The notes: generated from the letters alone by a model not told the origin. A stretch of DNA of 64,000 bases from Microbacteriaceae bacterium PS02066 (GCA_029959545.1 JASCPH010000001.1:116255-180254), one strand, 5' to 3'; counted from the stretch's first letter, positions 18,429 through 26,859 are shown. Translations and numbers: made by a program.

Positions 18429-18695
18429 ATGGTCCAGGACGAGCCGAAGGGCGAGGTCGTCGCCGCTGGCGGTGCCGTGCGCGAGAAGAAGCCCAACTTT
18501 TTCCTGCGCATCGTCATCTTCATCCGCCAGGTCTTCGCCGAGCTTCGCAAGGTCGTCACCCCGACGCGCAAGGAGCTGGTGAAGTTCACCGGCGTCGTCC
18601 TGGGCTTCGTCATCGTGATGATGGCGGTCGTCTACGGACTCGACGTCGTGTTCGTCTGGCTGACGACAGTCGTCTTCGGAGTTCCCGGAGCCTGA
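18429..18695 (+). CDS. secE: Preprotein translocase subunit SecE
   Basis: An 88-residue single-spanning subunit of the SecYEG channel. A charged cytoplasmic N-terminus leads to the conserved amphipathic region FAELRKVVTPTRKELVKFT, then one membrane helix at about 55-75 (VVLGFVIVMMAVVYGLDVVF). The start is the ATG at 18429. The tRNA-Trp-secE-nusG order confirms the identity. Confidence 0.95.
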   Translation: MVQDEPKGEVVAAGGAVREKKPNFFLRIVIFIRQVFAELRKVVTPTRKELVKFTGVVLGFVIVMMAVVYGLDVVFVWLTTVVFGVPGA

Positions 18696-18748
18696 CATCG
18701 CGAGGCGCGGGTGTCGCCACCCGCAGACCAGAACGAGAGAGTACGTAA

Positions 18749-19837
18749 GTGTCTGAGAAATACACCGACGACGCCGATTGGGCGACCGCAGCCGAGCAGT
18801 CCAGCGAGGACGACGAGGCGCAGGAGGGCAACACCCTCGCCGCCGAGGAGCGCTCCGTCGAGGCCGCCGAGCACGTCGCGCTACACATCGAGGGCGACGA
18901 CGAGGACGAGGACTCCGACACGGGCTACGACGCGGATGCCGACGTGGAAGACCCCGAGGCCGACGCGATCGTGAACGACGCTCTCGAGATCGACGAGGCC
19001 GCAGAGGCCGAAGCGGCCGCCGAGGTGCTGACCGAGTCGCTCGCCGAAGAAGAAGCAGAGCGCGCAGCCGAGGAGGCCGACGAAGTGACGCCCTACGACG
19101 GACCCGACATCAACGGTGAGCCCGACGCTCCCGTGCTCGACCCCGAGTTCGTGGCGGAGATCGACGACGCGGCTGCTGCGGTGGACGAGGTCGAAGAAGA
19201 GGTCGACGCGGACGCCGATCCCTACGAGGCGTTCCGCCAGGAGCTGCGCTCGCTCGAAGGCAAGTGGTACGTCATCCACTCCTACGCCGGCTTCGAGCGC
19301 AAGGTGAAGGCCAACATCGAGCAGCGCAAGTCGACGCTCGAGGTCGAGGACGACATCTATCAGGTCGAGGTCCCGATGGAGGACGTCGTCGAGATCAAGA
19401 ACGGCCAGCGCAAGATGGTCACCCGCGTGCGCATCCCGGGCTACGTGCTCGTGCGCATGGAGCTCAACGAGGACACCTGGTCGGTCGTTCGTCACACGCC
19501 CGGTGTCACCGGCTTCGTCGGCAACGCCCACAACCCGACGCCGCTGCGCTTCGAAGAGGCGTTCAACATGCTCAAGAGCCTCGTCGAGATCAAGGACGTC
19601 GCTCCGGCCAAGTCCGGCGGCGGCAGCTCCGCCCCGGCGGCCGCCCGCGTCATCGCGGCAGAGGTCGACTACGAGATCGGCGAGACGATCACGATCAAGG
19701 AGGGCTCGTTCGCGGGTCTTCCCGGCTCGATCAGCGAGATCAAGCCCGAGAGCGGCAAGCTCACGGTCCTCGTCTCGCTCTTCGAGCGCGAGACCCCGGT
19801 CGAGCTGTCGTTCGACCAGGTCTCGAAGATGATCTGA
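18749..19837 (+). CDS. nusG: Transcription termination/antitermination protein NusG
   Basis: 362 residues. The conserved NGN domain starts at about residue 172 ([16 protein letters not shown]), followed by the KOW domain ([18 protein letters not shown], about 311-328) and the family-typical C-terminus [12 protein letters not shown]. About 170 very acidic residues precede NGN, much longer than in E. coli NusG (181 residues in total) though acidic extensions are known in actinobacteria. It binds RNA polymerase and couples it to Rho or the ribosome. The start is a GTG at 18749. Confidence 0.95.
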   Translation: MSEKYTDDADWATAAEQSSEDDEAQEGNTLAAEERSVEAAEHVALHIEGDDEDEDSDTGYDADADVEDPEADAIVNDALEIDEAAEAEAAAEVLTESLAEEEAERAAEEADEVTPYDGPDINGEPDAPVLDPEFVAEIDDAAAAVDEVEEEVDADADPYEAFRQELRSLEGKWYVIHSYAGFERKVKANIEQRKSTLEVEDDIYQVEVPMEDVVEIKNGQRKMVTRVRIPGYVLVRMELNEDTWSVVRHTPGVTGFVGNAHNPTPLRFEEAFNMLKSLVEIKDVAPAKSGGGSSAPAAARVIAAEVDYEIGETITIKEGSFAGLPGSISEIKPESGKLTVLVSLFERETPVELSFDQVSKMI

Positions 19838-19850
19838 CGCACGGATTCCT

Positions 19851-19886
19851 CGAACGCCCCGCCCGGCCCAGCCGGCGGGGCGTTCG
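19851..19886 (+). terminator. Terminator hairpin after nusG
   Basis: A 12-bp stem, CGAACGCCCCGC (19851-19862) with GCGGGGCGTTCG (19875-19886), has extra pairing inside the loop. It follows the nusG stop by 13 nt and the following TCGTCGTTG is modestly T-rich. It separates secE-nusG from rplK-rplA. Confidence 0.7.
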
Positions 19887-19903
19887 TCGTTGCGCCGTTG
19901 CGC

Positions 19904-19975
19904 GGCGCGCATCGTGCACCGCAGGGCGCGCATCGTCCACCGCAGAGCGCGCATCGTGCACCGCAGGGCGCGCAT
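19904..19975. repeat. Tandem 21-bp direct repeat, about 3.4 units
   Basis: The unit GGCGCGCATCGTGCACCGCAG occurs at 19904-19924, 19925-19945 (one change) and 19946-19966 (one change), with a partial fourth copy at 19967-19975. There are no spacers. It lies in the non-coding gap between the nusG terminator and rplK. Confidence 0.9.
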
Positions 19976-19983
19976 CCCCGCTC

Positions 19984-20145
19984 GGTGTCTCACTTGTGCA
20001 CGTCGGGCACGCGTTTCGGGTGAACAAGTGAGACACGGAGGTGTGTCGGGGCGGGGTGCGCGGCTTGGTGTCTCATTTGTGCAGGTTTGCGGGGCGTTTC
20101 GGGTGAACAAGTGAGACACGGAGGTGTGTCGGGACGGGGTGCGCG
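19984..20145. repeat. Two tandem palindromic units of about 80 bp
   Basis: Unit A has a perfect 13-bp inverted repeat GTGTCTCACTTGT (19985-19997) with ACAAGTGAGACAC (20024-20036). Unit B repeats it 83 bp later (20068-20080 with 20107-20119, one wobble position). In both, the loop carries CGTTTCGGGTGA and the right arm is followed by GGAGGTGTGTCGGG and CGGGGTGCGCG. No open reading frame of protein-like composition was found here. The units resemble REP or MITE-like intergenic elements. Confidence 0.85.
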
Positions 20146-20318
20146 GGAGGGTGGCGGATGCGGCGTCCCGGGGACGGGCGCCTGTGGATGGCCGCCGCGC
20201 GGATGCGGTAGAGTGTTGTGGTTTGCGTGCCGCTTCGGCGCGCTGCGACAACCGCTTCCCTCGACGGGATGCGGGAGAGCCGATGCATCCGGCATCCGCT
20301 CGATGAAAGGAAAGAAGA
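20146..20318 (+). promoter_or_regulatory. rplK promoter and leader region
   Basis: TAGAGT at 20209-20214 is a candidate -10 box about 105 nt before rplK; no -35 with good spacing was recognised. The leader that follows contains short inverted pieces (GGATGC with GCATCC near 20268-20290) and ends in the AAAGGAAAG ribosome-binding site. L1 autoregulation through such leaders is known in other bacteria, but no specific L1 site was identified here. Confidence 0.4.
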
Positions 20319-20750
20319 ATGGCACCGAAGAAGAAGGTGACCGGCCTGATCAAGCTTCAGATCAACGCCGGTGCAGCCAACCCGGCGCCGCCGATCGGCC
20401 CCGCGCTCGGTCAGCATGGCGTCAACATCATGGAGTTCTGCAAGGCGTACAACGCCGCGACCGAGTCGCAGCGCGGCAACGTCATCCCCGTGGAGATCAC
20501 CGTCTACGAGGACCGCAGCTTCACGTTCATCCTGAAGACCCCGCCCGCCGCGGAGCTCATCAAGAAGGCCACCGGCGTCGCCAAGGGTTCGAAGACCCCT
20601 CACACCGTCAAGGTCGCGAAGCTCACCAAGGACCAGGTGCGCCAGATCGCCGAGACGAAGATGCCCGACCTGAACGCGAACGACATCGAGGCTGCCTCGC
20701 TGATCATCGCCGGCACCGCCCGCTCCATGGGCATCACGGTCGAGGACTGA
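20319..20750 (+). CDS. rplK: 50S ribosomal protein L11
   Basis: 143 residues, the standard L11 length. The N-terminal [20 protein letters not shown] with [20 protein letters not shown] is the conserved L11 signature, and the C-terminal RNA-binding domain includes [21 protein letters not shown]11 forms the GTPase-associated centre with 23S rRNA and is the target of thiostrepton-type drugs. A strong ribosome-binding site precedes the ATG, and rplA follows after 14 nt. Confidence 0.97.
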   Translation: MAPKKKVTGLIKLQINAGAANPAPPIGPALGQHGVNIMEFCKAYNAATESQRGNVIPVEITVYEDRSFTFILKTPPAAELIKKATGVAKGSKTPHTVKVAKLTKDQVRQIAETKMPDLNANDIEAASLIIAGTARSMGITVED

Positions 20751-20764
20751 GGGAGATAACGAAC

Positions 20765-21457
20765 ATGGCTACCAAGTCCAAGGCATACCGCGCGGCCGCC
20801 GAGAAGATCGAGGCCGACAAGTTCTACACCCCGACCGAGGCTGTGACCCTCGCGAAGGAGACCGGGTCGAAGAAGTTCGACTCCACCGTCGAGGTTGCCC
20901 TCAAGCTGTCGGTCGACCCCCGCAAGGCGGACCAGATGGTGCGCGGCACCGTCATCCTGCCGCACGGCACGGGCAAGACCGCCCGCGTCATCGTGTTCGC
21001 GACGGGCCCGGCCGCCGAGGCCGCTCTCGCAGCGGGCGCGGACGAGGTCGGCGGCGCCGAGCTGATCGAGAAGGTCGCGGGCGGCTACACGTCGTTCGAC
21101 GCCGCCGTCTCGACCCCCGAGCTCATGGGTCAGGTCGGTCGCCTCGGTAAGGTCCTGGGGCCCCGTGGCCTCATGCCGAACCCGAAGACCGGCACGGTCA
21201 CCCCGAACCCGGCCAAGGCCGTCGAGGAGATCAAGGGCGGCAAGATCGAGTTCCGCGTCGACAAGCACGCCAACGTGCACTTCGTCGTGGGCAAGGCCTC
21301 GTTCTCGGCCGACCAGCTCGACGAGAACCTGAAGGCCGCTCTCGAGGAGATCGTCCGCCTGAAGCCGTCCAGCTCCAAGGGCCGTTACATCCAGAAGGGC
21401 GCGGTGTCGACGACGTTCGGCCCCGGCATCCCGCTGGACGTCAACGCACTGGTCTGA
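20765..21457 (+). CDS. rplA: 50S ribosomal protein L1
   Basis: 230 residues, full length. The signatures [40 protein letters not shown] and [19 protein letters not shown] are visible. L1 forms the L1 stalk that helps release deacylated tRNA and often represses its own operon. It is co-transcribed with rplK and followed directly by a strong terminator. Confidence 0.97.
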   Translation: MATKSKAYRAAAEKIEADKFYTPTEAVTLAKETGSKKFDSTVEVALKLSVDPRKADQMVRGTVILPHGTGKTARVIVFATGPAAEAALAAGADEVGGAELIEKVAGGYTSFDAAVSTPELMGQVGRLGKVLGPRGLMPNPKTGTVTPNPAKAVEEIKGGKIEFRVDKHANVHFVVGKASFSADQLDENLKAALEEIVRLKPSSSKGRYIQKGAVSTTFGPGIPLDVNALV

Positions 21458-21468
21458 GACACGTCTCA

Positions 21469-21503
21469 CAGGAAGGGCCCCGTCCTCGACGGGGCCCTTC
21501 CTG
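21469..21503 (+). terminator. Terminator hairpin after rplA
   Basis: A perfect 16-bp stem (21469-21484 with 21488-21503) with a 3-nt loop. It lies between the convergent rplA and acyP genes and probably works in both directions. Confidence 0.85.
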
Positions 21504-21508
21504 CATGT

Positions 21509-21784
21509 TCAGGCGTCTTCTCGGATGTCGAAACTGAGCGGTCCGGTAGGAGTGGCCTCCGAGACCTCCACGCGCTCGACGTGCGCTGCGGGCGGTCCCT
21601 TGCGAAGCCAATCGATCATCTGATCCACGCGTCCTTCTTCTCCGTGGAGCTCGGCCTCGACAGAGCCGTCATGGCGGTTTCTCACCCAGCCGGCGACGCC
21701 GAGGCGTGCGGCCGCATCGTGGGCGGAATAGCGGAAACCGACGCCCTGCACGGCGCCGCTGACGATCACTCGGACATGACGCAT
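21509..21784 (-). CDS. acyP: Acylphosphatase
   Basis: 91 residues, the normal length. It hydrolyses acyl phosphates in the cytosol. The signature GAVQGVGFRYSAHDAA contains the catalytic arginine, and GWVRNRHDGSVEAELHG contains the catalytic asparagine. The ATG at 21784 is preceded by a CACAAT box 6 nt upstream, favouring it over the in-frame GTG two codons earlier. It is convergent with rplA, sharing the terminator. Confidence 0.93.
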   Translation of the reverse strand: MRHVRVIVSGAVQGVGFRYSAHDAAARLGVAGWVRNRHDGSVEAELHGEEGRVDQMIDWLRKGPPAAHVERVEVSEATPTGPLSFDIREDA

Positions 21785-21790
21785 GCGCAC

Positions 21791-21796
21791 ATTGTG
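21791..21796 (-). promoter_or_regulatory. -10 box (CACAAT) of acyP
   Basis: On the minus strand CACAAT ends 6 nt before the acyP ATG, consistent with a leaderless transcript. Confidence 0.4.
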
Positions 21797-21873
21797 CCGC
21801 GGATGCGCCGGCGACGCTGCGGGCTGTCGCGAATGGCGAGCCGGTGGCAGGATGCCCTGCGCGTGCGCCCGAA

Positions 21874-22494
21874 TCAGCCCCCGAGGACGAGGCTGAGCGC
21901 GATCAGCGCCATGACGACGGCGATGATGCCGTCGAGAACACGCCAGGCGACCGGCGACGTGAACATCCGGCCGAGCAGCCGGGCGCCGTAGGCGAGCGAG
22001 AGGAACCATGCCAGGCTCGCGACCATCGCGCCGGCCGCGAACCACCACCGAGTGTCGCCATGCGTGCTCGCCACGGAGCCGAGCAGGAAGACCGTGTCGA
22101 GGTAGACGTGCGGGTTGAGCCAGGTCAGCGCCAGGCAGGTGAGCAGAGCCGCGGTGCGAGAGGTGCGCACCGCCGCGGGAACGGATGTCACATCGACGGT
22201 CGGCACGTCGACGGGGCGCCAGGCCCTGCGCGCCGCGAGCAGGGCGTACGCGAGGAGGAACGCGGCGCCCGCCCATCGCGCCACCTGCACCGCCCACGGA
22301 GCAGCCTCGAGGAGGAGCCCCAGCCCCGACACCCCGACCGCGATGAGCACCGCGTCCGAGGCGGCGCAGACGAGTGCGACCGAGAGCACGTGCTCCCGCC
22401 GGATGCCTTGGCGCAGCACGAAGAGGTTCTGCGCGCCGATGGCCACGATGAGCGACAGACCGAGCCCGAGGCCCGCGGCGAGTGAGGGGAACAT
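21874..22494 (-). CDS. LysE/ArgO family basic amino acid exporter
   Basis: 206 residues with about six hydrophobic segments. The N-terminal GLGLGLSLIVAIGAQNLFVL with RQGIRREHVLSVALVCAASD is the LysE/ArgO signature, and ALTWLNPHVYLDTVFLLGS matches the central helix of arginine/lysine exporters. It exports excess lysine or arginine across the cytoplasmic membrane. It is divergent from a LysG-like regulator gene, the classic lysE-lysG arrangement. The ATG at 22494 is preceded by TAGCGT at leaderless spacing. Confidence 0.9.
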   Translation of the reverse strand: MFPSLAAGLGLGLSLIVAIGAQNLFVLRQGIRREHVLSVALVCAASDAVLIAVGVSGLGLLLEAAPWAVQVARWAGAAFLLAYALLAARRAWRPVDVPTVDVTSVPAAVRTSRTAALLTCLALTWLNPHVYLDTVFLLGSVASTHGDTRWWFAAGAMVASLAWFLSLAYGARLLGRMFTSPVAWRVLDGIIAVVMALIALSLVLGG

Positions 22495-22500
22495 GCTCCG

Positions 22501-22506
22501 ACGCTA
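22501..22506 (-). promoter_or_regulatory. -10 box (TAGCGT) of the lysE/argO-like gene
   Basis: On the minus strand TAGCGT ends 6 nt before the exporter's ATG, giving a predicted leaderless start. Confidence 0.5.
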
Positions 22507-22518
22507 GGGCGGGTGCAA

Positions 22519-22565
22519 CATGAGCACCAGTTCTGATTCCTTCATCAACATAAGCTGTGCTCATG
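22519..22565. promoter_or_regulatory. Candidate LysG operator: perfect 9-bp inverted repeat
   Basis: CATGAGCAC (22519-22527) and GTGCTCATG (22557-22565) form a perfect inverted repeat across the divergent promoter region. The right arm covers the start codon of the lysG-like gene, which fits autorepression. The spacing is wide (29 bp), so two dimers or DNA looping would be needed. Confidence 0.5.
22551..22556 (+). promoter_or_regulatory. -10 box (TAAGCT) of the lysG-like gene
   Basis: TAAGCT ends 6 nt before the ATG at 22563, matching leaderless spacing and supporting that start over the GTG at 22557. Confidence 0.5.
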
Positions 22566-23456
22566 ATCGACCTTCCGGCGGAACTGGCGGCGACCCTCGC
22601 GGCCGTCGTCGATACGGGCACGATGGATGCGGCGGCTCGCCGCCTGCACATCACGCCCTCAGCCGTCAGCCAACGCATCCGCGTGCTCGAGGAACGTCTG
22701 GGTCGCGTGCTGCTCGTGCGGTCCAAACCCGCGCGAGCGACCGCGGACGGCGAGCGTGTCGTCCGTCTCGCTCGGCAGTACGCGCTGCTCTCGCACGACG
22801 TGCTGCGGGAGTTGGGCGAGCCCGTCGAAGGCGAGAGCACGACACCGGTCAGTCTGTCGCTCGCCGTGAATGCCGACTCGTTGTCGACCTGGTTCGTCGC
22901 CGCGCTATCGCATGTCGTCGCGGTGCACGAGGTGGTGTTCGATCTCCACCGGGACGATCAGGACTTCACCGCTGAGTTGCTCGCATCGGGCCGTGTGGTC
23001 GCCGCGGTCACCTCCCGGGCCGCACCGGTGGCCGGGTGCCGAGTGGCTCCGCTCGGTGCGATGCGCTACCGCGCCGTGGCGACGCCGACCCTCGCGCGTG
23101 AGCTGGAACGTCGGGGCGCGGAGCACGTGCGGGTCGTCGACTACGACCGCCGCGACGAACTGCAGTCCAGGTGGCTACGAGAGCGGGGCGTCGATCCCGC
23201 GTCGCCGCCGCGCAGCTTCATTCCCGGATCGCACGCCTTCGCCGATGCGGTGCGCGGCGGTCTCGGATGGGGGATGCTGCCCGATCTACAGACGGAGTCG
23301 GACCTCGCCGACGGCTGCCTCGTGCTGCTTCCCGGCACGCCCGTCGACGTTCCCCTGTACTGGCAGCAGTGGAACCTCGCCTCCGGGCTGCTGGATGCGG
23401 TCGCGGATGCGGTGACACGGACGGCGCGCACGGCGCTGCGGATCACGCCTCGCTGA
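22563..23456 (+). CDS. LysR-type regulator, LysG/ArgP (IciA) type
   Basis: 297 residues. The N-terminal winged HTH (MDAAARRLHITPSAVSQRIRVLEERLGRVLLVR) is followed by the effector-binding LysR_substrate domain with the ArgP-like central NADSLSTWFVAAL and a late GSHAFADAVRGGLGWGMLP. These are typical of ArgP/LysG, which senses lysine or arginine and activates the divergent exporter gene. Its last 14 nt overlap the convergent oxidoreductase gene, leaving no room for a terminator. Confidence 0.9.
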   Translation: MIDLPAELAATLAAVVDTGTMDAAARRLHITPSAVSQRIRVLEERLGRVLLVRSKPARATADGERVVRLARQYALLSHDVLRELGEPVEGESTTPVSLSLAVNADSLSTWFVAALSHVVAVHEVVFDLHRDDQDFTAELLASGRVVAAVTSRAAPVAGCRVAPLGAMRYRAVATPTLARELERRGAEHVRVVDYDRRDELQSRWLRERGVDPASPPRSFIPGSHAFADAVRGGLGWGMLPDLQTESDLADGCLVLLPGTPVDVPLYWQQWNLASGLLDAVADAVTRTARTALRITPR

Positions 23457-24471
23457 TGCGTAGCACCGACTTGCCTCGCGTGCGACCCCGCTCCAGCGCA
23501 CGGTGCGCCTCCGCCGCATCCGCGAGGTCGTAGACGGTGTCGATGTAGACCTGGATCGATCCGGTGTCGAGAAGTCGGGCGAGGGTCGCCAGGACGTCGC
23601 CGTCGGGGATGACCTTGTAGCCGGTGGCACGCACTCCCGCCTCGGCCGCCGCCTCGGCGAAGCCGGGCCAGCCGCCGCTCGGCACCATGACGTACAGGCC
23701 GCCGGGGCGGATGACACCGAGCGAGCGCGTCCCGATCTCGTCTTCGGTGTTGGCGACGAGATCGATCACGACGTCCATGTCCGCCACGACGTCCTCGAAC
23801 CGTGTGGTGGCGTAGTCGACGACCACGGATGCGCCGAGCTCACGAAGCCACGCGGCGTTGCGGGCGGAGGAGGTGACCGTCACGTGCGCGCCGAAGTACG
23901 CGGCCAGCTGTACCGCGAAGTGGCCTACGCCGCCGCTCCCGGCGTGGATCAGCACGCGCTGGCCCTCATGAGCGTGCGCGGTCTCCACGACGACCCCCCA
24001 GGCGGTGAGGGCGGCGAGGGGAATGCCGGCGGCCTCGACGTGCGAGAGCGATGCGGGCTTTCGGGCGAGGGACTGGGACGGCACAACGACGTACTCGGCG
24101 TAGGTTCCGCCGGTGCGCGGGAAGGGGACCATTCCGAAGACCTCGGTGCCGGCGGGGAAGGGGTGCGCCTCGAACGGGGAGGCGACGACGACGCCGCTGA
24201 AATCGAAGCCCAGCGTGGCGGGGTAGCCGGTGATGGCGCCGCTCACTCCCTGGCCCGCGCGCGTCTTCGCGTCGATGGGGTTCACTCCGGCGGCGACGAC
24301 GCGCACGAGCAGCTCGCCGAGCACAGGCTGTGGAACCGGCAGCTGGGTCTCGTGGAGGAGCTCCGGTGCTCCGGTGGTGGTGATGACGGCGGCGCGCATC
24401 TGGGTCGGGACGTCCTCGGTCCGCATCGGTGCGGGGGAGGAAGCATCGTGTCTCAGCGGTCGGGGGATCAT
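23443..24471 (-). CDS. NAD(P)-dependent zinc-type alcohol dehydrogenase / quinone oxidoreductase
   Basis: A 342-residue MDR-superfamily enzyme. It has the N-terminal GroES-like domain (GELLVRVVAAGVNPIDAKTR, GFDFSGVVV), the Rossmann motif VLIHAGSGGVGHFAVQLA and the QOR-type VTSSARNAAWLRELGA segment. The zinc-ligand cysteines of classical alcohol dehydrogenases are absent, so it is probably an NADPH:quinone reductase or enal reductase. The start at 24471 is supported by AAAGGAG 6 nt upstream; later Met codons at 24426 and 24399 are possible. It overlaps the end of the lysG-like gene. Confidence 0.85.
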   Translation of the reverse strand: MIPRPLRHDASSPAPMRTEDVPTQMRAAVITTTGAPELLHETQLPVPQPVLGELLVRVVAAGVNPIDAKTRAGQGVSGAITGYPATLGFDFSGVVVASPFEAHPFPAGTEVFGMVPFPRTGGTYAEYVVVPSQSLARKPASLSHVEAAGIPLAALTAWGVVVETAHAHEGQRVLIHAGSGGVGHFAVQLAAYFGAHVTVTSSARNAAWLRELGASVVVDYATTRFEDVVADMDVVIDLVANTEDEIGTRSLGVIRPGGLYVMVPSGGWPGFAEAAAEAGVRATGYKVIPDGDVLATLARLLDTGSIQVYIDTVYDLADAAEAHRALERGRTRGKSVLRISEA

Positions 24472-24600
24472 CGGCCGCTCCTTTCGCTGCGGAAGGCATC
24501 GACCATGCGATGCGGTGTCTGCCCTCAGTCAATCGCGGCTATGTCTCGCGGGCGTTACCCCGGTGTCACCGTGCGGAGAACCTCTCGACCCGCAAAAGCG

Positions 24601-24635
24601 AGAGTCCCCGCACCGGATGTCGGTGCGGGGACTCT
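24601..24635 (-). terminator. Terminator hairpin after the marR gene
   Basis: A 15-bp perfect stem (24601-24615 with 24621-24635) with a 5-nt loop. On the minus strand it is followed by CGCTTTTGC. It closes the MFS-marR operon. Confidence 0.85.
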
Positions 24636-24644
24636 TCCTGAAGG

Positions 24645-25115
24645 TCAGGAGACCGTGTCGGGCCGGATGCCGGCTATCAGCGCTTGGAGCAGGCGGCGCA
24701 GGTTGTCGATGTCGGAGACGTCCCAGTTCTCGAGTGCGCGCACCAGCACCCCCTCCTGCGGGGCTCGCGCGGCGGCGAGTCGCTCCATCCCGTACTCGGT
24801 GGGTGAAAGCAGGCTGGAGCGGCCGTCGGCCGGGTCCGGGGAGCGCGTGATGAGACCGAGGGCTTCGAGCTCGCGTACCGTCCGGCTGAGCTGGCCCTTG
24901 TCCAGCAGCAGATGATCCGCCAGCGTCGCCTGCGTCACGGTCTCGTGGCGCGCGATGGTCGTGAACACCTTGTACGCCCCGGGGAGAAGCCCCGGGCTGA
25001 CGCGATGGGCGTTCTCGCTGATGACGCGTCTGAACTGTCCGATGAGGTCGCTGAACTGTGCCTCGAGTGCACGCACCGCCTCGGTGCGCTCCTCGTCGCT
25101 CGACTTCTCGGACAT
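24645..25115 (-). CDS. MarR family transcriptional regulator
   Basis: 156 residues. The winged HTH is VTQATLADHLLLDKGQLSRTVRELEALGLI, followed by the wing SPDPADGRSSLLSPTEYG. The start at 25115 was chosen because it lies 10 nt after the stop of the upstream efflux gene; a start at 25148 would overlap that gene. It is co-transcribed after the MFS efflux gene and probably represses the operon through the palindromes at 26860-26921. The inducing compound is unknown. Confidence 0.88.
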   Translation of the reverse strand: MSEKSSDEERTEAVRALEAQFSDLIGQFRRVISENAHRVSPGLLPGAYKVFTTIARHETVTQATLADHLLLDKGQLSRTVRELEALGLITRSPDPADGRSSLLSPTEYGMERLAAARAPQEGVLVRALENWDVSDIDNLRRLLQALIAGIRPDTVS

Positions 25116-25125
25116 CGTGATCACT

Positions 25126-26817
25126 CTACTTGCGCTCGTCGCCCGCATCCGGCGTTCCCGACGGCGTCGCGATGGTGCCGGTCGCGGTGAGTGTGGCCAT
25201 CGCCTCGGGCACCGACACCGTCGCCAGATCCGCCTCGGATGCGTGTGCCCGCTCGGTCGTGGTCATCCGCGTCAGCGGTGTGTTCGGGAGGAACACGATC
25301 GCCAGAACGCTCAGCACAGCGACGGGCACCGCGATGAGGAACGCGTGCGAGATGCCGTTCGCGTACACATCCTCGAAGATGACCCGCAGCGGCTCGGGCA
25401 TGGCCGCGACCTGCGGCAAGGTTCCGGAGCTCAGCTGCGTGGCCCACTCCGCACCCGCCTTGCCGAGCCCGGCCAGCGCGGTGCGAACCTCGTCCGCGCG
25501 ATCGGCGAGCAGGTCGGTCACGCGCGTCGCGAGGGCAGCGCCCATCACGGAGACGCCGATCGTGCCGCCCAGGCTGCGGAAGAAGGTGACGCCGGAACTC
25601 GCGGCGCCGATCTCGCTCGGGTGGGAGGTGTTCTGCACGACGAGCACGAGGTTCTGCATCGTCATGCCGACGCCGGCACCCAGCAGGAACATGAACACCG
25701 ACACGAGCGCGAAGGGGGTGTCGTAGTGGATCGTCGACAGCAGCGCGGACCCCGCCGTCAGGAGCACGCCACCCGCGATGAGGTACGGCTTCCAGTGGCC
25801 GAACCGGGTGATGAGCGCTCCGACGCCCATGGACGCGACGAGCAGTCCCGCGATCATCGGGATCGTCATGACACCGGCTTCGGTCGGCGTGGCGCCGCGG
25901 GCCGACTGCATGTACTGGCTCAGGTACACGGATGCACCGAACATCGCGATGCCCGTGGCGATCGAGGCGATCACGGCCAGGGTGAAGGTGCGGTTGCGGA
26001 ACAGCGTCAGCGGGATGAGGGGCTCGCGCACCCGCAGCTCGACGACGATGAACAGAACCGTTGCGACGACCGCGCCGCCGACCATGAACAGCGTGTTCAG
26101 GCTCCACCACTCGAAGTCCTTGCCGGCGAGGGTGATCCAGATCAGCAGGAGCGAGACCGCGGTGCCCAGCAGGACGATGCCCATGTAGTCGATCGACACC
26201 TTGCGCGGTGTGCGCTGGGGCAGGTGCAGCGTGCGCTGCACGATGAGCAGCGCCGCGACGGCGAAGGGCAGCGCGACGAAGAAGTTCCATCGCCAGCCCC
26301 AGGCATCCGTGATCACGCCGCCGAGCAGCGGGCCGCCGACGGTCGCGACGGCCATCACGGCGCCGAACAGGCCCATGTAGCGACCGCGCTCACGCGGGCT
26401 GATGATGTCCGACATGATGACCTGGCTGAGCGCGGCAAGGCCGCCGGCGCCGATGCCCTGCACCGCGCGGAACGCGATGAGCATCTCGGGGCTCTGCGAG
26501 AACCCCGCGGCCGCCGTGGCGAGGACGAAGATCGCGATCGCCAGCTGATACAGCACCTTCCGGTTCGTGAGGTCCGCGAACTTGCCCCAGATGGGGGTCG
26601 TGATCGCGGTCGTCAGAAGGGTCGCGGTGACGACCCAGGTGAACGAGCTCTGGTCGCCGGAGAGGTCGTGGATGATCACGGGGAGCGACGTCGAGACGAC
26701 GGTCGACGCGAGCATCGACACGAACATGCCCAGCAGCAGGCCGGACAGGGCTTCGAGGACGTGACGGCGCTCGGTCTTGCTCGACGCGTCCGTCGGTCGG
26801 GAGATGGTGGTGGTCAC
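25126..26817 (-). CDS. MFS multidrug efflux transporter, DHA2 (EmrB/QacA) family
   Basis: 563 residues with about 14 membrane helices, as in DHA2 drug:proton antiporters. The motif-A region is GKFADLTNRKVLYQLAIAIF, and motif C (GPLLGGVITDAWGWRWNFF) marks an exporter. The GTG at 26817 was chosen because AAGGA lies just upstream and the 19 codons before it are arginine-rich and not family-like. It is the first gene of an operon with marR. The drug or metabolite exported cannot be read from sequence. Confidence 0.9.
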   Translation of the reverse strand: MTTTISRPTDASSKTERRHVLEALSGLLLGMFVSMLASTVVSTSLPVIIHDLSGDQSSFTWVVTATLLTTAITTPIWGKFADLTNRKVLYQLAIAIFVLATAAAGFSQSPEMLIAFRAVQGIGAGGLAALSQVIMSDIISPRERGRYMGLFGAVMAVATVGGPLLGGVITDAWGWRWNFFVALPFAVAALLIVQRTLHLPQRTPRKVSIDYMGIVLLGTAVSLLLIWITLAGKDFEWWSLNTLFMVGGAVVATVLFIVVELRVREPLIPLTLFRNRTFTLAVIASIATGIAMFGASVYLSQYMQSARGATPTEAGVMTIPMIAGLLVASMGVGALITRFGHWKPYLIAGGVLLTAGSALLSTIHYDTPFALVSVFMFLLGAGVGMTMQNLVLVVQNTSHPSEIGAASSGVTFFRSLGGTIGVSVMGAALATRVTDLLADRADEVRTALAGLGKAGAEWATQLSSGTLPQVAAMPEPLRVIFEDVYANGISHAFLIAVPVAVLSVLAIVFLPNTPLTRMTTTERAHASEADLATVSVPEAMATLTATGTIATPSGTPDAGDERK

Positions 26818-26859
26818 AGCGGCATCCTTCGGTGGGGTGCGGCGTCGTCGGCGCAGTAA

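Noticed and set aside
19904..19975. The 21-bp repeats as a CRISPR array
   Set aside because: The units are directly adjacent with no spacers and there are no cas genes in the window.
19890..20114. Short open frames in the repeat block between nusG and rplK
   Set aside because: They only translate the tandem repeats (RIVHRRA units) and the palindromes. There is no start signal or protein-like composition.
23443..24471. Oxidoreductase as a zinc-dependent alcohol dehydrogenase
   Set aside because: The zinc-ligand cysteines are not visible. The sequence fits the zinc-free quinone reductase branch better.
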